A stretch of DNA of 64,000 nt from Ophiosphaerella korrae. Taxonomy: Eukaryota > Ascomycota > Dothideomycetes > Pleosporales > Phaeosphaeriaceae. Within the stretch, counting starts at the first letter, position 1. Every line of letters starts with the position of its first letter. This document shows positions 10,820-20,475 of the stretch, piece by piece. A model generated the notes under the pieces. The model worked only from the letters and a program-made list of their open reading frames with translations, was not told where the DNA came from and ran no database searches. A program made the position numbers and the translations under genes. Location of the stretch: NCBI GenBank assembly GCA_028456385.1, contig JALNQF010000095.1, positions 106,462-170,461 on the forward strand, in the 5' to 3' direction.

Positions 10820-11662
10820 TGTTGTGTATGCTCGTGCTCGAAAGCTGTTCAAAGGACACAGGACAAGAGACTGAAGTCACTTTAAGAATGGAAAGGCCAC
10901 ATGGGGCCGAGGCAGACAAAGCTTTCAGACCAGGAACCCCCTCTTTATGAGAATGAACCTTGTCGCATGCTGGCCCCGGAAAGAAAGTTCCTGCGTGTAG
11001 AGGTTAGTGCTGTTGTTTGTCACGATGGTCACAAATATAGTGATGTACTGGGGGACCTGGTCGTGATGATGCTTCAACCAATGGCAATTCCACGTCTACC
11101 CTATCAGTTCCATCGACTAATTCGCGTAAATTAAAGCTTTCCATGGTTGATACAATTACATACTATGGCATCAGGGAATAAAAAAGATTGAATTTACTTC
11201 AAAGGCTAACTGGTTCCGCAAAGGTATTGTTCGGGTGTCTCTGCATGACCAACCCACCCACCTGAGTAACTATGATATGTTTAGAGAAAGTAAGAAAACC
11301 GTCCACATTGCACAAAAAGATTCGTTCTTGCCCTTTTGTTTCCAAGTGCCAGCGACGCTCATGGAAAGAATAGAAAGCCACCACCGTATAAATACCCCCA
11401 CTTTGATATGCCCGATCGGGCACATGAGGTACATTCCAAATTGCATTAGTTGCTTAAGGAAATAAGAAACTTCTGGACTTAATTCATCCAAGCTGATCGA
11501 GCCGTCCTGCTGCTTAGCGTTGAAACAGAACATCCTTGATGAGAATGAATCACTACTATCAGTTTCCACAGCCGATTGTTTGTTAGTTCGGGCGGAGCCA
11601 ACTCTACTGAACCTGAGTAGTCCAACCTACAGAGAAGTGGCCCCTTTTGAATGAAGGGAATA
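10820..11662. other. Intergenic spacer
   Basis: An 843-bp gap separating two minus-strand genes. It should contain the promoter of the GH16-like gene. No further gene or repeat was recognised. Confidence 0.45.
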
Positions 11663-12597
11663 CTACTCATCAGCCAACAACGGGGCGCGCTCACGGTCTT
11701 CGCTAACGATCTGTCCACGGGGGAAGGGATCGCGACCAAGGAGTCCGGGTATGCCAACAGCGAGCGAGAGAATGAAGAGAAGGCCACCAATAGTGAACGC
11801 AAAGATCCATTGGAGTTGGACGACATGCGGCTTGGTAAGAAACTGACTTACGCCAGTTGCTAGGGTGGATTGTAAGCTGTGTGATTAGGGTTGTAAAAGT
11901 GTATAGATATATAGAACTTACAGAAACTGAGGACAGACAGTGCAAAGCCGATGGTGTAGTCCTTGTAGGCTGCGAGGAAGAAGACTCCATAGCCTAGCCA
12001 GCTCCAGATGAAAACATTGGCAACGATGCGTGCAGCAAAATGATTCGAATGAAAAGCCACGGCACCGACCCAGTACAGCGCAGCGAAATTCCAAGCAAGA
12101 GGACCGCTCACAGTGCCGATGTGGATTACCCTTGGGATAGTAGAGTGACGGAAGTAAGCGAAGGAGAGATTGAAATAGTTGATAATAATCAACAGCTCCG
12201 CGAGCCAATAATGGCTTCGTACCCAGAGGTGGATAAAGCCGAAGAGAAGAAGGTTGTTTGCCACGAAGTGAGATCCGACATTGGCTGCAGCTGTTACGTA
12301 CACGGTGTCAGAGGCGTACAGGGACCATGCATAGACAAGTTGAAGAGCAAAGAGCACAATCCAGTAGATACTTGTAATAATCTTGCTTTGTGAAAATGGC
12401 GTAGGGTAGTTGTGCTGCCAGAATCGGCCATGAGGATGACCACCCTCGTGTGGCTCGTTGAAGGTGTAGTAAAAGGCCGTGACCAGAAGCAGCAAGTAGC
12501 TGATAGAAGTGGTGATCTTGTAGAAGAGGATGGACTGTGAAGAGAACTCCTCGCGACGGGCGAAGGGGTTGCGGTTGGTTGTGGCTGGTTCCGACAT
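11663..12597 (-). CDS. Fungal multi-pass membrane protein, DUF1774-like
   Basis: Exons 12597-11922 and 11859-11663 join (62-bp intron, GTAAGT...CCTAG, phase 1) to 290 aa. The N-terminus NPFARREEFSSQSILFYK is followed by about six to seven hydrophobic segments. These include one near residues 28-45, one at SIYWIVLFALQLVYAW, a helix around LLLFGFIHLW, and a last one in exon 2 at FAFTIGGLLFILSLAVG. Loop motifs AANVGSHFVANNLL and RVIHIGTVSGPLAW look conserved and match my memory of fungal DUF1774 proteins. No catalytic motif is visible and the role is unknown. The C-terminus ends in an acidic di-leucine-like tail (APLLADE), which could be a sorting signal. Confidence 0.78.
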
Positions 12598-14075
12598 TGT
12601 GCTAGATGCCGGTGATAGTCTGGTATCGAATTGTCGGTGTTAGGCTGTGATGACGCTCAGCGATAGTAAGGTAGAAGGCCTAGTCAGCGAACAGAGCAGT
12701 GGCAGCCAAACGGGAGCTAGTGGTGATAGAGAGCTGGGCAGAACTATTGAAATTCGGACAAAGGCCGCCAGCGTGCTCGGGCAGAAGTGGAGAGAGGGCG
12801 CTAGGGTGTAAGAGCTAACAAGTGGTGGTAGCAGAGGAGAGAGCTCTTGATAGCAAGGCAGCCAAGAAGGGTTGTAGGAATCGGTAGATCAATGGATTTG
12901 GATAGCTCGATATCGATGTAGAAGAGAGGGAGCTAGGCGGGCAGAAGGTATTGATATAGTTCAGTTGTCATGCAGCTCGTCGGCGAGCCAAAAGCTAAAA
13001 GGCGGTAATGGTGCAATAAGGTGAGATTCGGATGAGCTAGACGACGGTGTGGCAGAGTCAGAGGTAGACAGCCAGACGGTGGTGTGATAGGGCCAGAGCT
13101 AGAAAGCCGAACAGTGGTACGGTAATGCGAGATACAAACAGCCGGACAGCGGTAAGGGAACAGTTTGAGACCCAGCTAGCCAAACAGCGGTACAGCGGAG
13201 TGAGATGCAGACAAGCGAACAGCAGAGTATACGAGCCCAGAGAAAGCCACGGAGCGAAGAAGTAGGTAAGAAAGAAGAAGACGCAAGCACCCAGAAAACA
13301 AGTACCTGATAGCTAAAGTCCAACACAACTAAGTCACGCCATTCCCCATTAGCGGCCCGAAACCGAGCGGCCCACTCACCCATTCGCCCCGTGCAAGGCA
13401 AAAATGTACGTCATACGCTTCTCCCGCTGCTGGTGCAGGATCTAGGGTCTAAGCTCGCCATGTCCCTTGCCCCGCACCAAACCTTGTCATGGGATGGGTA
13501 CTTGCGCTAACAATTGGTTCCCGCCTCGTATCCCTGCACCTTGTGATACACCTAGGATGCGGGGACTGCATGATACCCATATGAGTGGGACGCAAATGTC
13601 GCCTAGAGTTATTCCATGGTCAATAGGGACGTGTGGAGGATGTGGATTGTTACGCAACACAAATGGCATTGGAAACTAACTACCGCGCAAACAAAGTAGG
13701 AAAACCCTGGGTATCTCTGGGTCGCCGCATCGCAACAACTATTACGGTACTGCTCCCAATATCAAAGTGCCAATGCTAATATCCGCAGTGGACGCAGCAA
13801 CGAGCAGTAGGTACTCCAAATGTTTGCGCGGCTGCCGCGCTGATTCGTTGGCCGCCTGGAACCCTGAACGCCTGGGAAACAACCTCGTTCCGATGAACGC
13901 AATATCGGGTACCAACAAACGTCATTTGCATAGCACAAGACCGATAATACCCAGGCTCCCGAGACATAATCGCCATCTTTCGGTCATCCATTTACCATTG
14001 GCGAATGAAAAGAAAATCTCCAAACATCTCCTCGCACAAACAATTCCCATATTGATAAAGGCATTGTGGCCGGTC
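12598..14075. other. Intergenic region with degenerate tandem repeats
   Basis: About 1.5 kb upstream of the membrane-protein gene. From 12680 to 13260 the sequence is purine-rich with recurring AGCTAG, AGCCAAACAGCGG and GAGATGCAGA-like words. From 13400 to 14075 nothing was recognised. Confidence 0.45.
13070..13227. repeat. Degenerate tandem repeat, period about 34-38 bp
   Basis: The word AGCCRRACAGYGGTA recurs at about 13070, 13104, 13140, 13178 and 13213 with small changes. A similar word sits near 12702. Copies are diverged and vary in length, so this is an old array. Confidence 0.6.
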
Positions 14076-17000
14076 CTAGCGTCTTGGTGTGTCGGGAACT
14101 TCCCAAATGTCTCCACGTATCTCTTCCTTGGGGCCTGCGAATGCACTTTGATGTCCAGTGGCAACTCTAGCCGGCGCAGCACCAGAGTTTGATGAAAATG
14201 GAATGCTGCCATGTGCAGAAAAGACTGGCAGATCCTGCCGCTTACTAACGGGCGACAAAGGTTGGGGACCAGTTGTTGAATTTGTAACAGATGTCGTGTT
14301 CGGAGGAAGCCATTGAAGAGGCACCGAGGTAGGAAGTCCTGTCGCCTTCATCTCACCATTTACAGTAGAGGTGGGGCTAAAGGACTGAGTCGTGTAGTTC
14401 ATAAACTCAGGCATGTTTGATGGCGGCGGTGGTGGCGGCGTTTCGGCGCATAGAGGGGGAGTTATATCACGCACAGGCGTTGTCATAGTGATGAATGATG
14501 GTTTGGGAAGCTGCTCGCGAAGCTGTTCAATGGGCGTGTTTTCGGCGGGGGGCTCAGTGAGGCCAGCGGCCGCGAATCGATCAACTTCCTGGGTATTTGT
14601 AGTAATTGCTTTGGTGGGTGGCAGCGGAGTAGCAGATTCGACTAGTGCCGAGACAGAACCGGGCTGGACAGGCTGAGGCTGTACGAGAGGAGCCATCGCT
14701 ACGCTCTGCAGTTGTGGGCGCTCAGGTACGGGAGAAATAGTTCTCGTGTCAACAGGCGAGGCGGGCTTTGAGGACTTAGGGGGTCGTCCAGGTCCCCTCT
14801 TCGCAGCAGTAGCTGGCTTAGCAGCTGGCTTTGTTGCCGTTGCGCGTGCCGCGGCCGGTTTTCGCGATGCTGTCTTTGCTGATGCCTTCTTCGCCGCGTC
14901 TAATGCCTTCTGTTTCTCCTCCTTCTCTTTTTCGCGAGCTTCGTATTCCTCCTTCGATGGCAACTTCAGAGTTATTCTCTTAAGCCCTGTGGTGAGAACG
15001 TCCATGTCATCATTCTCTTTGCCCTTTGGTGCTGCTGTTTTGCTGGCATAGTTTGAGGGTACGCGTGGTACAGGTGGACGGGGAGCTGCGCGAGAGGTGG
15101 TAGTCGTGGTAGCTCCTCGAGTTTTCTTTGATGCGACACTGTTAGTCGTGGCTGCTACAGGCGCTACACTGGGTCTTCGAGAGGCGACACTCGGCTCCCG
15201 ACTGACACTCCTATCCCCAATCGAAGATACACTAGACGCGATACTCATTCGTCGGGAAGCAGAACGCGCTGGGACTGGTTCCTCCATTGTAGCCAAGGGA
15301 AAGTCCGCAATTGTCTTACGGCGACTTGCTCTTGACTCTGGTCGCAACGATGCCTTTTCATCATCCGAATTAGGGTCGATGTATGTCGCGACATTGTTAC
15401 GGCGACGAAGCTGTCGGCCTGATGGATCAAGGTGCACCGAATTCAACACCGGCGCAGCGGGCTTATCCTTCTTAACTTTGGGCTCGGCAAGATCCTCAGG
15501 CCTATGACTGCGGGTTTGGCGGTCAGATGGTATCAACAGTTGACTCAGAGAATGTGCTGCAGTTGCCCAATCAACTTCGGGTGGGGGTGGCGTAGGAGCT
15601 CGAGAAGGGCTTGAAGCATGTCTCGTACCAAGAGTGCGTGAAATCTTCGTTGGGTCAACGACTTTCGCAGCAAAGGATTGTGTTGGCGATGAAAAGTGTG
15701 CTGGCGGTCCACTACGCACTTTCTTGGGCGCCACCACCGGAGGAGGATTTGTGACATTTTCCAGCTCGGACAGATGTGTCGCGTGCCACCATCGAGGATC
15801 ATACGTAACAAGCGTAGCCTCACTCTCTAGAGATCGCATTACTGCTTCTTCATCGTGCATGCTCAGCCCACCAAGTCGTTGGCGCATGTCGAATGCAAGG
15901 CCCTTTGCAGGCTTAGTATCATTCCATACTTGGCCGTCGCAAAGACCGGAAAGATGGCTCATGACACCACTAGCAAGCGCTCGATCGCTATAGCCGCCTT
16001 CGAGCACCGAGATGACGCGGCCGCCGACGCCTGTGTTCTCTTCGTTTGCAAGGCGGACAACATCTCTGGTGAAGCGCGCGTAGAATTCGGTGGGGACGTT
16101 GACAGAGTGACGCTGCATACCTGCAGTCTCCCATTCACTTGCATCGAAACCGGCGGATAAGAAAATTACCGCTTTGGGTGCCGGGTGATTAGGAGACGTT
16201 CGGAGACGGTTGGTATGGAACCTGAGATACTGTCGCGTCTTCTCAAGAAGCACTAGATATTTTTCTTCGTAAATAGCCCAAAACTCTTCTATCGTTTTCC
16301 ATGATTGCAAATGTACATTCCAGACGGATTGACCGTGGGCATTGTCAATACACAAACTGGCCGCCTGAACCTTATCGTCGTCGCCATCTTCGCAAGGATA
16401 AGAGTTGATATCGTGCAAGCTGAAATAGCCGATTGAGGTCTTCTTCGAGTTAGGCGTGTTCCGAGACATGTTTTGTACTTTCTTGTTGCGCGCCCATGTG
16501 ATGGCCTGAGAACCGTCTCCATGATGCAAATCGAAGTCGATGATAGCCGCATGTGTTACGCCATACTGCATCATAGCGTGCTCAATACCAACATGCACGT
16601 TGTTCAACCAGCAAAAACCAGAGGGATAGTCGTCGGAGCAATGATGGCCTGGGGGGCGAATGCACACGAATGCGCGTGTGGGACCGTTATTCGTGCCTGT
16701 GCTCTGGAAAACTGCGTCTACTGCATCAAGCACACCTCCAAGCGCACCTTGAAACGCATTCATCGACTCAGAACACAAGTAGAGATCTCCGGCATGCAAT
16801 TCTCTCTTCGAAGCCTGTCCAGGGATACTCAGCGCATCCCGTGCCAACTCCTTACCAGTTGATGCTAGTTTGCGCTCGGCATTGTTGCACAGAGACTTAA
16901 GCTCACCCATCCATTTTGTACCGTGTACGTTGGTCACGACCTGCGAGGTAATGTCCACCATGCGAGACGTTTTGCGGATCTTGAAAGGTATGCGCTGAGG

Positions 17001-17711
17001 GGGTTCGTAATAGGGATGCGGTGGATGACTGCCCTCGCTATGGCGGTCACCCAGTCGCACGTAGGCAGCTGATATACCGAGCACGCTCGCGAGGATCCGC
17101 TCTGGTCTCTCCATGATAAGGCTTAGGGTGGTCTTGGGTGTCTTTGGTCTCGAGAAGCGATGCCCGTAACATTGGTCGTGGACGAAGACGATAGTGCCCG
17201 CATCGATAGGGTCAGTCATACACTCATGGCGAGCCAATTCCTTCTTGAAATATTCGTCGGCGACATCGCATGCGCGCAGAGGCAGCTTCTCCTCCAGTGG
17301 CGGGGGATGCAGTGGGCTCTTAGCTCCAATCGGCGACGGCATGTTTGGAACGAAAGACGATCGGCGCGAAGGGCCAGGGCGTGGGCTCCCAGGCACGTCG
17401 CCACGCAATGAGGAAGTCGAATATTTTCTCACCAATGCGGGGGAGGATGAGCGGCTTAAGCTGACGACGCTGGAACTGCGGCGGATCGAGCTGGGAGGGA
17501 AGCTGGGTGAGGAAGACGTTCGACGAGGTTCTGCGGGGTTCCTAGGCGACCTAGAACCGGGTGATTGCGGGAGAGGCGTGTTTGTAGGCGTATGCAGGGA
17601 AAGTCTCTTCAGTGAGTGTGAAAGGAGGTTCGCGTCATTGTTTGTTTGTCGCGCCGCTCTCGGAGTGCTGATGCCTCCAGTGGACGTATGATTCTGGTGT
17701 TGGCTTTGCAT
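14076..17711 (-). CDS. HOS3: Hos3-type histone deacetylase with AT-hook tail
   Basis: A single exon of 1211 aa from ATG 17711; the open frame extends three codons further only to a TTG. A Ser/Pro-rich N-terminus (to about 145) is followed by the arginase/deacetylase fold. Key motifs are VFVHDQCYGHRF (about 172), RPPGHHCSDDYPSGFCW (about 352), IDFDLHHGDG (about 388), SAGFDASEWE (about 516) and VLEGGYSDRAL (about 565). They supply the His pair, the Zn-binding Asp/His/Asp and the catalytic Tyr of class II-like enzymes. The insertions and length are those of fungal Hos3/HosB. The C-terminal half is low-complexity, basic and Ser/Pro-rich, and contains RGPGRPPK near residue 970, a typical AT-hook. 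It would deacetylate histone lysines and related substrates; yeast Hos3 also acts at the bud neck and nuclear pores. Confidence 0.9.
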   Translation of the reverse strand: MQSQHQNHTSTGGISTPRAARQTNNDANLLSHSLKRLSLHTPTNTPLPQSPGSRSPRNPAEPRRTSSSPSFPPSSIRRSSSVVSLSRSSSPALVRKYSTSSLRGDVPGSPRPGPSRRSSFVPNMPSPIGAKSPLHPPPLEEKLPLRACDVADEYFKKELARHECMTDPIDAGTIVFVHDQCYGHRFSRPKTPKTTLSLIMERPERILASVLGISAAYVRLGDRHSEGSHPPHPYYEPPQRIPFKIRKTSRMVDITSQVVTNVHGTKWMGELKSLCNNAERKLASTGKELARDALSIPGQASKRELHAGDLYLCSESMNAFQGALGGVLDAVDAVFQSTGTNNGPTRAFVCIRPPGHHCSDDYPSGFCWLNNVHVGIEHAMMQYGVTHAAIIDFDLHHGDGSQAITWARNKKVQNMSRNTPNSKKTSIGYFSLHDINSYPCEDGDDDKVQAASLCIDNAHGQSVWNVHLQSWKTIEEFWAIYEEKYLVLLEKTRQYLRFHTNRLRTSPNHPAPKAVIFLSAGFDASEWETAGMQRHSVNVPTEFYARFTRDVVRLANEENTGVGGRVISVLEGGYSDRALASGVMSHLSGLCDGQVWNDTKPAKGLAFDMRQRLGGLSMHDEEAVMRSLESEATLVTYDPRWWHATHLSELENVTNPPPVVAPKKVRSGPPAHFSSPTQSFAAKVVDPTKISRTLGTRHASSPSRAPTPPPPEVDWATAAHSLSQLLIPSDRQTRSHRPEDLAEPKVKKDKPAAPVLNSVHLDPSGRQLRRRNNVATYIDPNSDDEKASLRPESRASRRKTIADFPLATMEEPVPARSASRRMSIASSVSSIGDRSVSREPSVASRRPSVAPVAATTNSVASKKTRGATTTTTSRAAPRPPVPRVPSNYASKTAAPKGKENDDMDVLTTGLKRITLKLPSKEEYEAREKEKEEKQKALDAAKKASAKTASRKPAAARATATKPAAKPATAAKRGPGRPPKSSKPASPVDTRTISPVPERPQLQSVAMAPLVQPQPVQPGSVSALVESATPLPPTKAITTNTQEVDRFAAAGLTEPPAENTPIEQLREQLPKPSFITMTTPVRDITPPLCAETPPPPPPSNMPEFMNYTTQSFSPTSTVNGEMKATGLPTSVPLQWLPPNTTSVTNSTTGPQPLSPVSKRQDLPVFSAHGSIPFSSNSGAAPARVATGHQSAFAGPKEEIRGDIWEVPDTPRR

Positions 17712-18643
17712 CGTGACCAAATACGGTCGCGTCGCGACACGTGTCTCGCTGGTTTGAGTGAATGTTCGTTATCAGAGTCGTGGTAGTGATGGTCCAGGGG
17801 CACGGGCAATGACGATGCGAATGCGCGTTGCCAGGGAAAGCAACAGGGTTCACGCTATCCCCCCGCTGCCTAAGCGAATGAACCTTGTCACGCTGTCACA
17901 ACACCAACCAAGACGTCCAGACATTCTGGAAACGAAGACATGGCCAAATTTACAAAACATCATGAAATCTTTGTTTTCCAGCTCCTCTCGGAGTTGGATC
18001 GCCTTGAGCACTACCAACGCTATCCTTGTACAACCATCACTGTAAGGACCATGGATTTGTTGACTTCACAAGAAGATAGTCAACTAGCTAATGGAACACA
18101 AAGCAAGGGAAATATGCTATTAGTTTATTTACATGAGAGGACATCATTGTCACAAAATCTTCACATAGAGCCTCCATTCCCCCTAGAACCTTGCACCTAC
18201 CCTCGCCCATCTTGTCGCGAGACCGTGATTTTGAGAACGCTGCTGGCGGTATCACTACTGAAACTTGAATTTTACAACATTCTTCTTTTCGGCGCATATT
18301 CATTCGTGCGATTCACGCTCGAAGTCGTGATTTTCGATTCGTCGATGGCCATTACTTCACTATACCTGTGTGAAAGGGAAACTAGGCCTACGTGGAAGTT
18401 TAGTTGAGTAAGATTCAAGGCATTAAAGCGCGGCTAGGCCGTATTACTGTGACTGTTTGGCCTCAGAACACCAATCATAGACGACTCCAGAACCATGGTT
18501 CCATGATATGTTTGATTGCTTGGATCGGATCACTGCTGTGGCAGGGAGTTCGGCCAGCGTTTTCTGAGCTACATCAGCCCCTAAATCGACATCTTCGAAA
18601 TCTTCAGCCTACAACTCCGCTTGATTCGTTATCGAATGTGATA
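17712..18643. other. Intergenic, no gene recognised
   Basis: About 930 bp upstream of the deacetylase. Several open frames exist, the longest at 17940-18407, but none has recognisable family features or codon bias. The first 200 bp should include the deacetylase promoter. Confidence 0.4.
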
Positions 18644-19237
18644 CTAATTGCGCGACGTGACTAACTTCCGCCCGTACATTCGTACTTTCCTCCCCATCTT
18701 TAGCAGAGTTATACCTTCCACTATTCTCAACGTTGTATACCGTTGTGGCACTAGGATTTCAATAAACTCACGGCCGTACTGTTGTCCCGGATATTGCAGC
18801 TCTGTCTGCTTCTGTACACCCTCCGGTCGTGAGTAAAGGTCTGTATTCTCAATATGGTCATGGGGTTGTAAATCATCATTCGCTTTCTTTCCCGTTCCCT
18901 TAGTTGAAGTGAAGTATTCCATGAACCCTCCCCCTACTCCTTTGATTGCTACATGGGCTTTACTTAGTGGCTTCGCAATCAGCCCATTGTTTGGAGCCAC
19001 TATGTCTTGTGGAGCATGCGGCAGTGCCTTTCCATGATCATATCCGTCAGCCAGAACGTTGGTCATTGCGATGATCTGGCCATTGACATGTTGTGCACTG
19101 TTGGTGTTCTCTCCCCCCTCCAGGTCATCAGCTAGAACACATCGACGGTATTTTGTCAATGCTGTAGCAGCAAGACACCCGCCTACAAGAAGCGGAAGAA
19201 ATACAATGGCAACGATCAAGAGTATCAAAGGCATCAT
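18644..19237 (-). CDS. Small one-pass membrane protein, hypothetical
   Basis: An open frame of 197 aa beginning with two ATGs (19237 and 19234). Residues 3-27 form one strong hydrophobic segment, LILLIVAIVFLPLLVGG followed by CLAATAL and the basic KYRR. This fits a signal anchor with the rest in the cytosol. The remainder is polar with no motif I recognise. A GTGAGT at the YGRE codons could be a donor, so the last 40 residues may be replaced by another exon. I cannot assign a function. Its flanks are gene-free, and it could also be a decaying gene. Confidence 0.45.
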   Translation of the reverse strand: MMPLILLIVAIVFLPLLVGGCLAATALTKYRRCVLADDLEGGENTNSAQHVNGQIIAMTNVLADGYDHGKALPHAPQDIVAPNNGLIAKPLSKAHVAIKGVGGGFMEYFTSTKGTGKKANDDLQPHDHIENTDLYSRPEGVQKQTELQYPGQQYGREFIEILVPQRYTTLRIVEGITLLKMGRKVRMYGRKLVTSRN

Positions 19238-20475
19238 TTGTGTTTAGTGTGGCGACGAAGGTAAGAATAGGCTGGATGAGTCAGGATATAGTGCTGATAT
19301 GGCTGTCGCAATATGTACGAGGGTTAGGAAATTTTCTAAACTCCAAGTGATTACACGAAGCTGTAAACAAACGGTGAGAAACCTCCTACTTCATTAGCCA
19401 TCCAATTAGGAAGCAATGACTACACAGATATTGGTGGGGGTATGTCATGACCCCAAATTTTCTATATTCGGTGCCACTACCAATATATTATTTCATGAGC
19501 CTCGTAAGCGAATACTGTGTTTGCAGCCTGGACGGTATTCAAAAAGATTCAACAACATTCAACGTTTTTCCGGGCCACTCTCCATTGCAACTTCATGGTA
19601 GTATTGTTTCACACTAGGAGTCTGGAACTACAAGGCATGCGACCAGTATTTCAAGTCAACAGAACGAAAATTAGAGGAACAGCGCCGTACCTATATTCTA
19701 GCTGCATGACGCTCAGTACAAATTTGGAAATGGCTCATTGGCACATTAAATTGCGCGGCCACGTATTCGTCACCAGCGCTACAGAAATCTACTGGTAATC
19801 CCGCTGAGATGGAGATGAAGCATACTGTGATCGTAAGAAGCCATTTGTATGTGGAAGACCAGGCTAAGCTGTGGATGTCAGAATTATTGGATCAAAGTCG
19901 AACTCAAGAAAACCTGTGGATTGTCCTGGTCATCCCGGCAGCCACATGTGTGTGCTTCAACCTCCTTGCTATTCTGTATTTGAGTTCTAGTGCCCGTTGG
20001 TTGCGAGGGTCGAGTTGTTTGGTGGTGTTCACCAGTAGCGAGAATGATGGCCACTTTACCTTCTCTTCTATCGAAGAGTAGTATTTGGTGTTAGCGCTCA
20101 GGCCCATCCGGACCATATCGATCAACGATTATGACGACTTTAGCGTGATGCGAAGCCGTCATTAAACTTTACAGTCTCCGAAGTTCATAGAAGGACGAGG
20201 CTATCTGCCATCCATTGCCTCACCGAAGCTCAGATAATGCCGAGGTTTAGCCATTGGTGGTAATCGGAACTCGGGCTCGAGCTCTGAAAGTTGCTGATCA
20301 ATTCAGTTCACAAAGCCACAACACAACACTACCACCACCTATTTTTTTGGGGTCTACCCTCTTCGGCTGCACCAATATCTTCACTCCACGCCAGGAGTGT
20401 AGTGTACCGTGCAGTTACTCTCCCCTTTCTCGTTGGTTGTCCCCTCTTCCGAAGTCGCGCCTTTCTTCCCTCGCC
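19238..20475. other. Intergenic, Lon promoter at right end
   Basis: About 1.2 kb. Short ORFs at 19416-20081 lack any family features. The last 150 bp before 20476 are CT-rich, as expected for a leader of a highly expressed fungal gene. Confidence 0.45.

Noticed and set aside
17940..18407. 155-codon open frame upstream of the deacetylase
   Set aside because: No family resemblance, low-quality composition and no clear promoter or splice signals.
20254..20475. Lon start at the upstream ATG 20254
   Set aside because: The extra 74 residues lack the composition of a presequence, while ATG 20476 begins a good mitochondrial targeting sequence in a CT-rich leader context.
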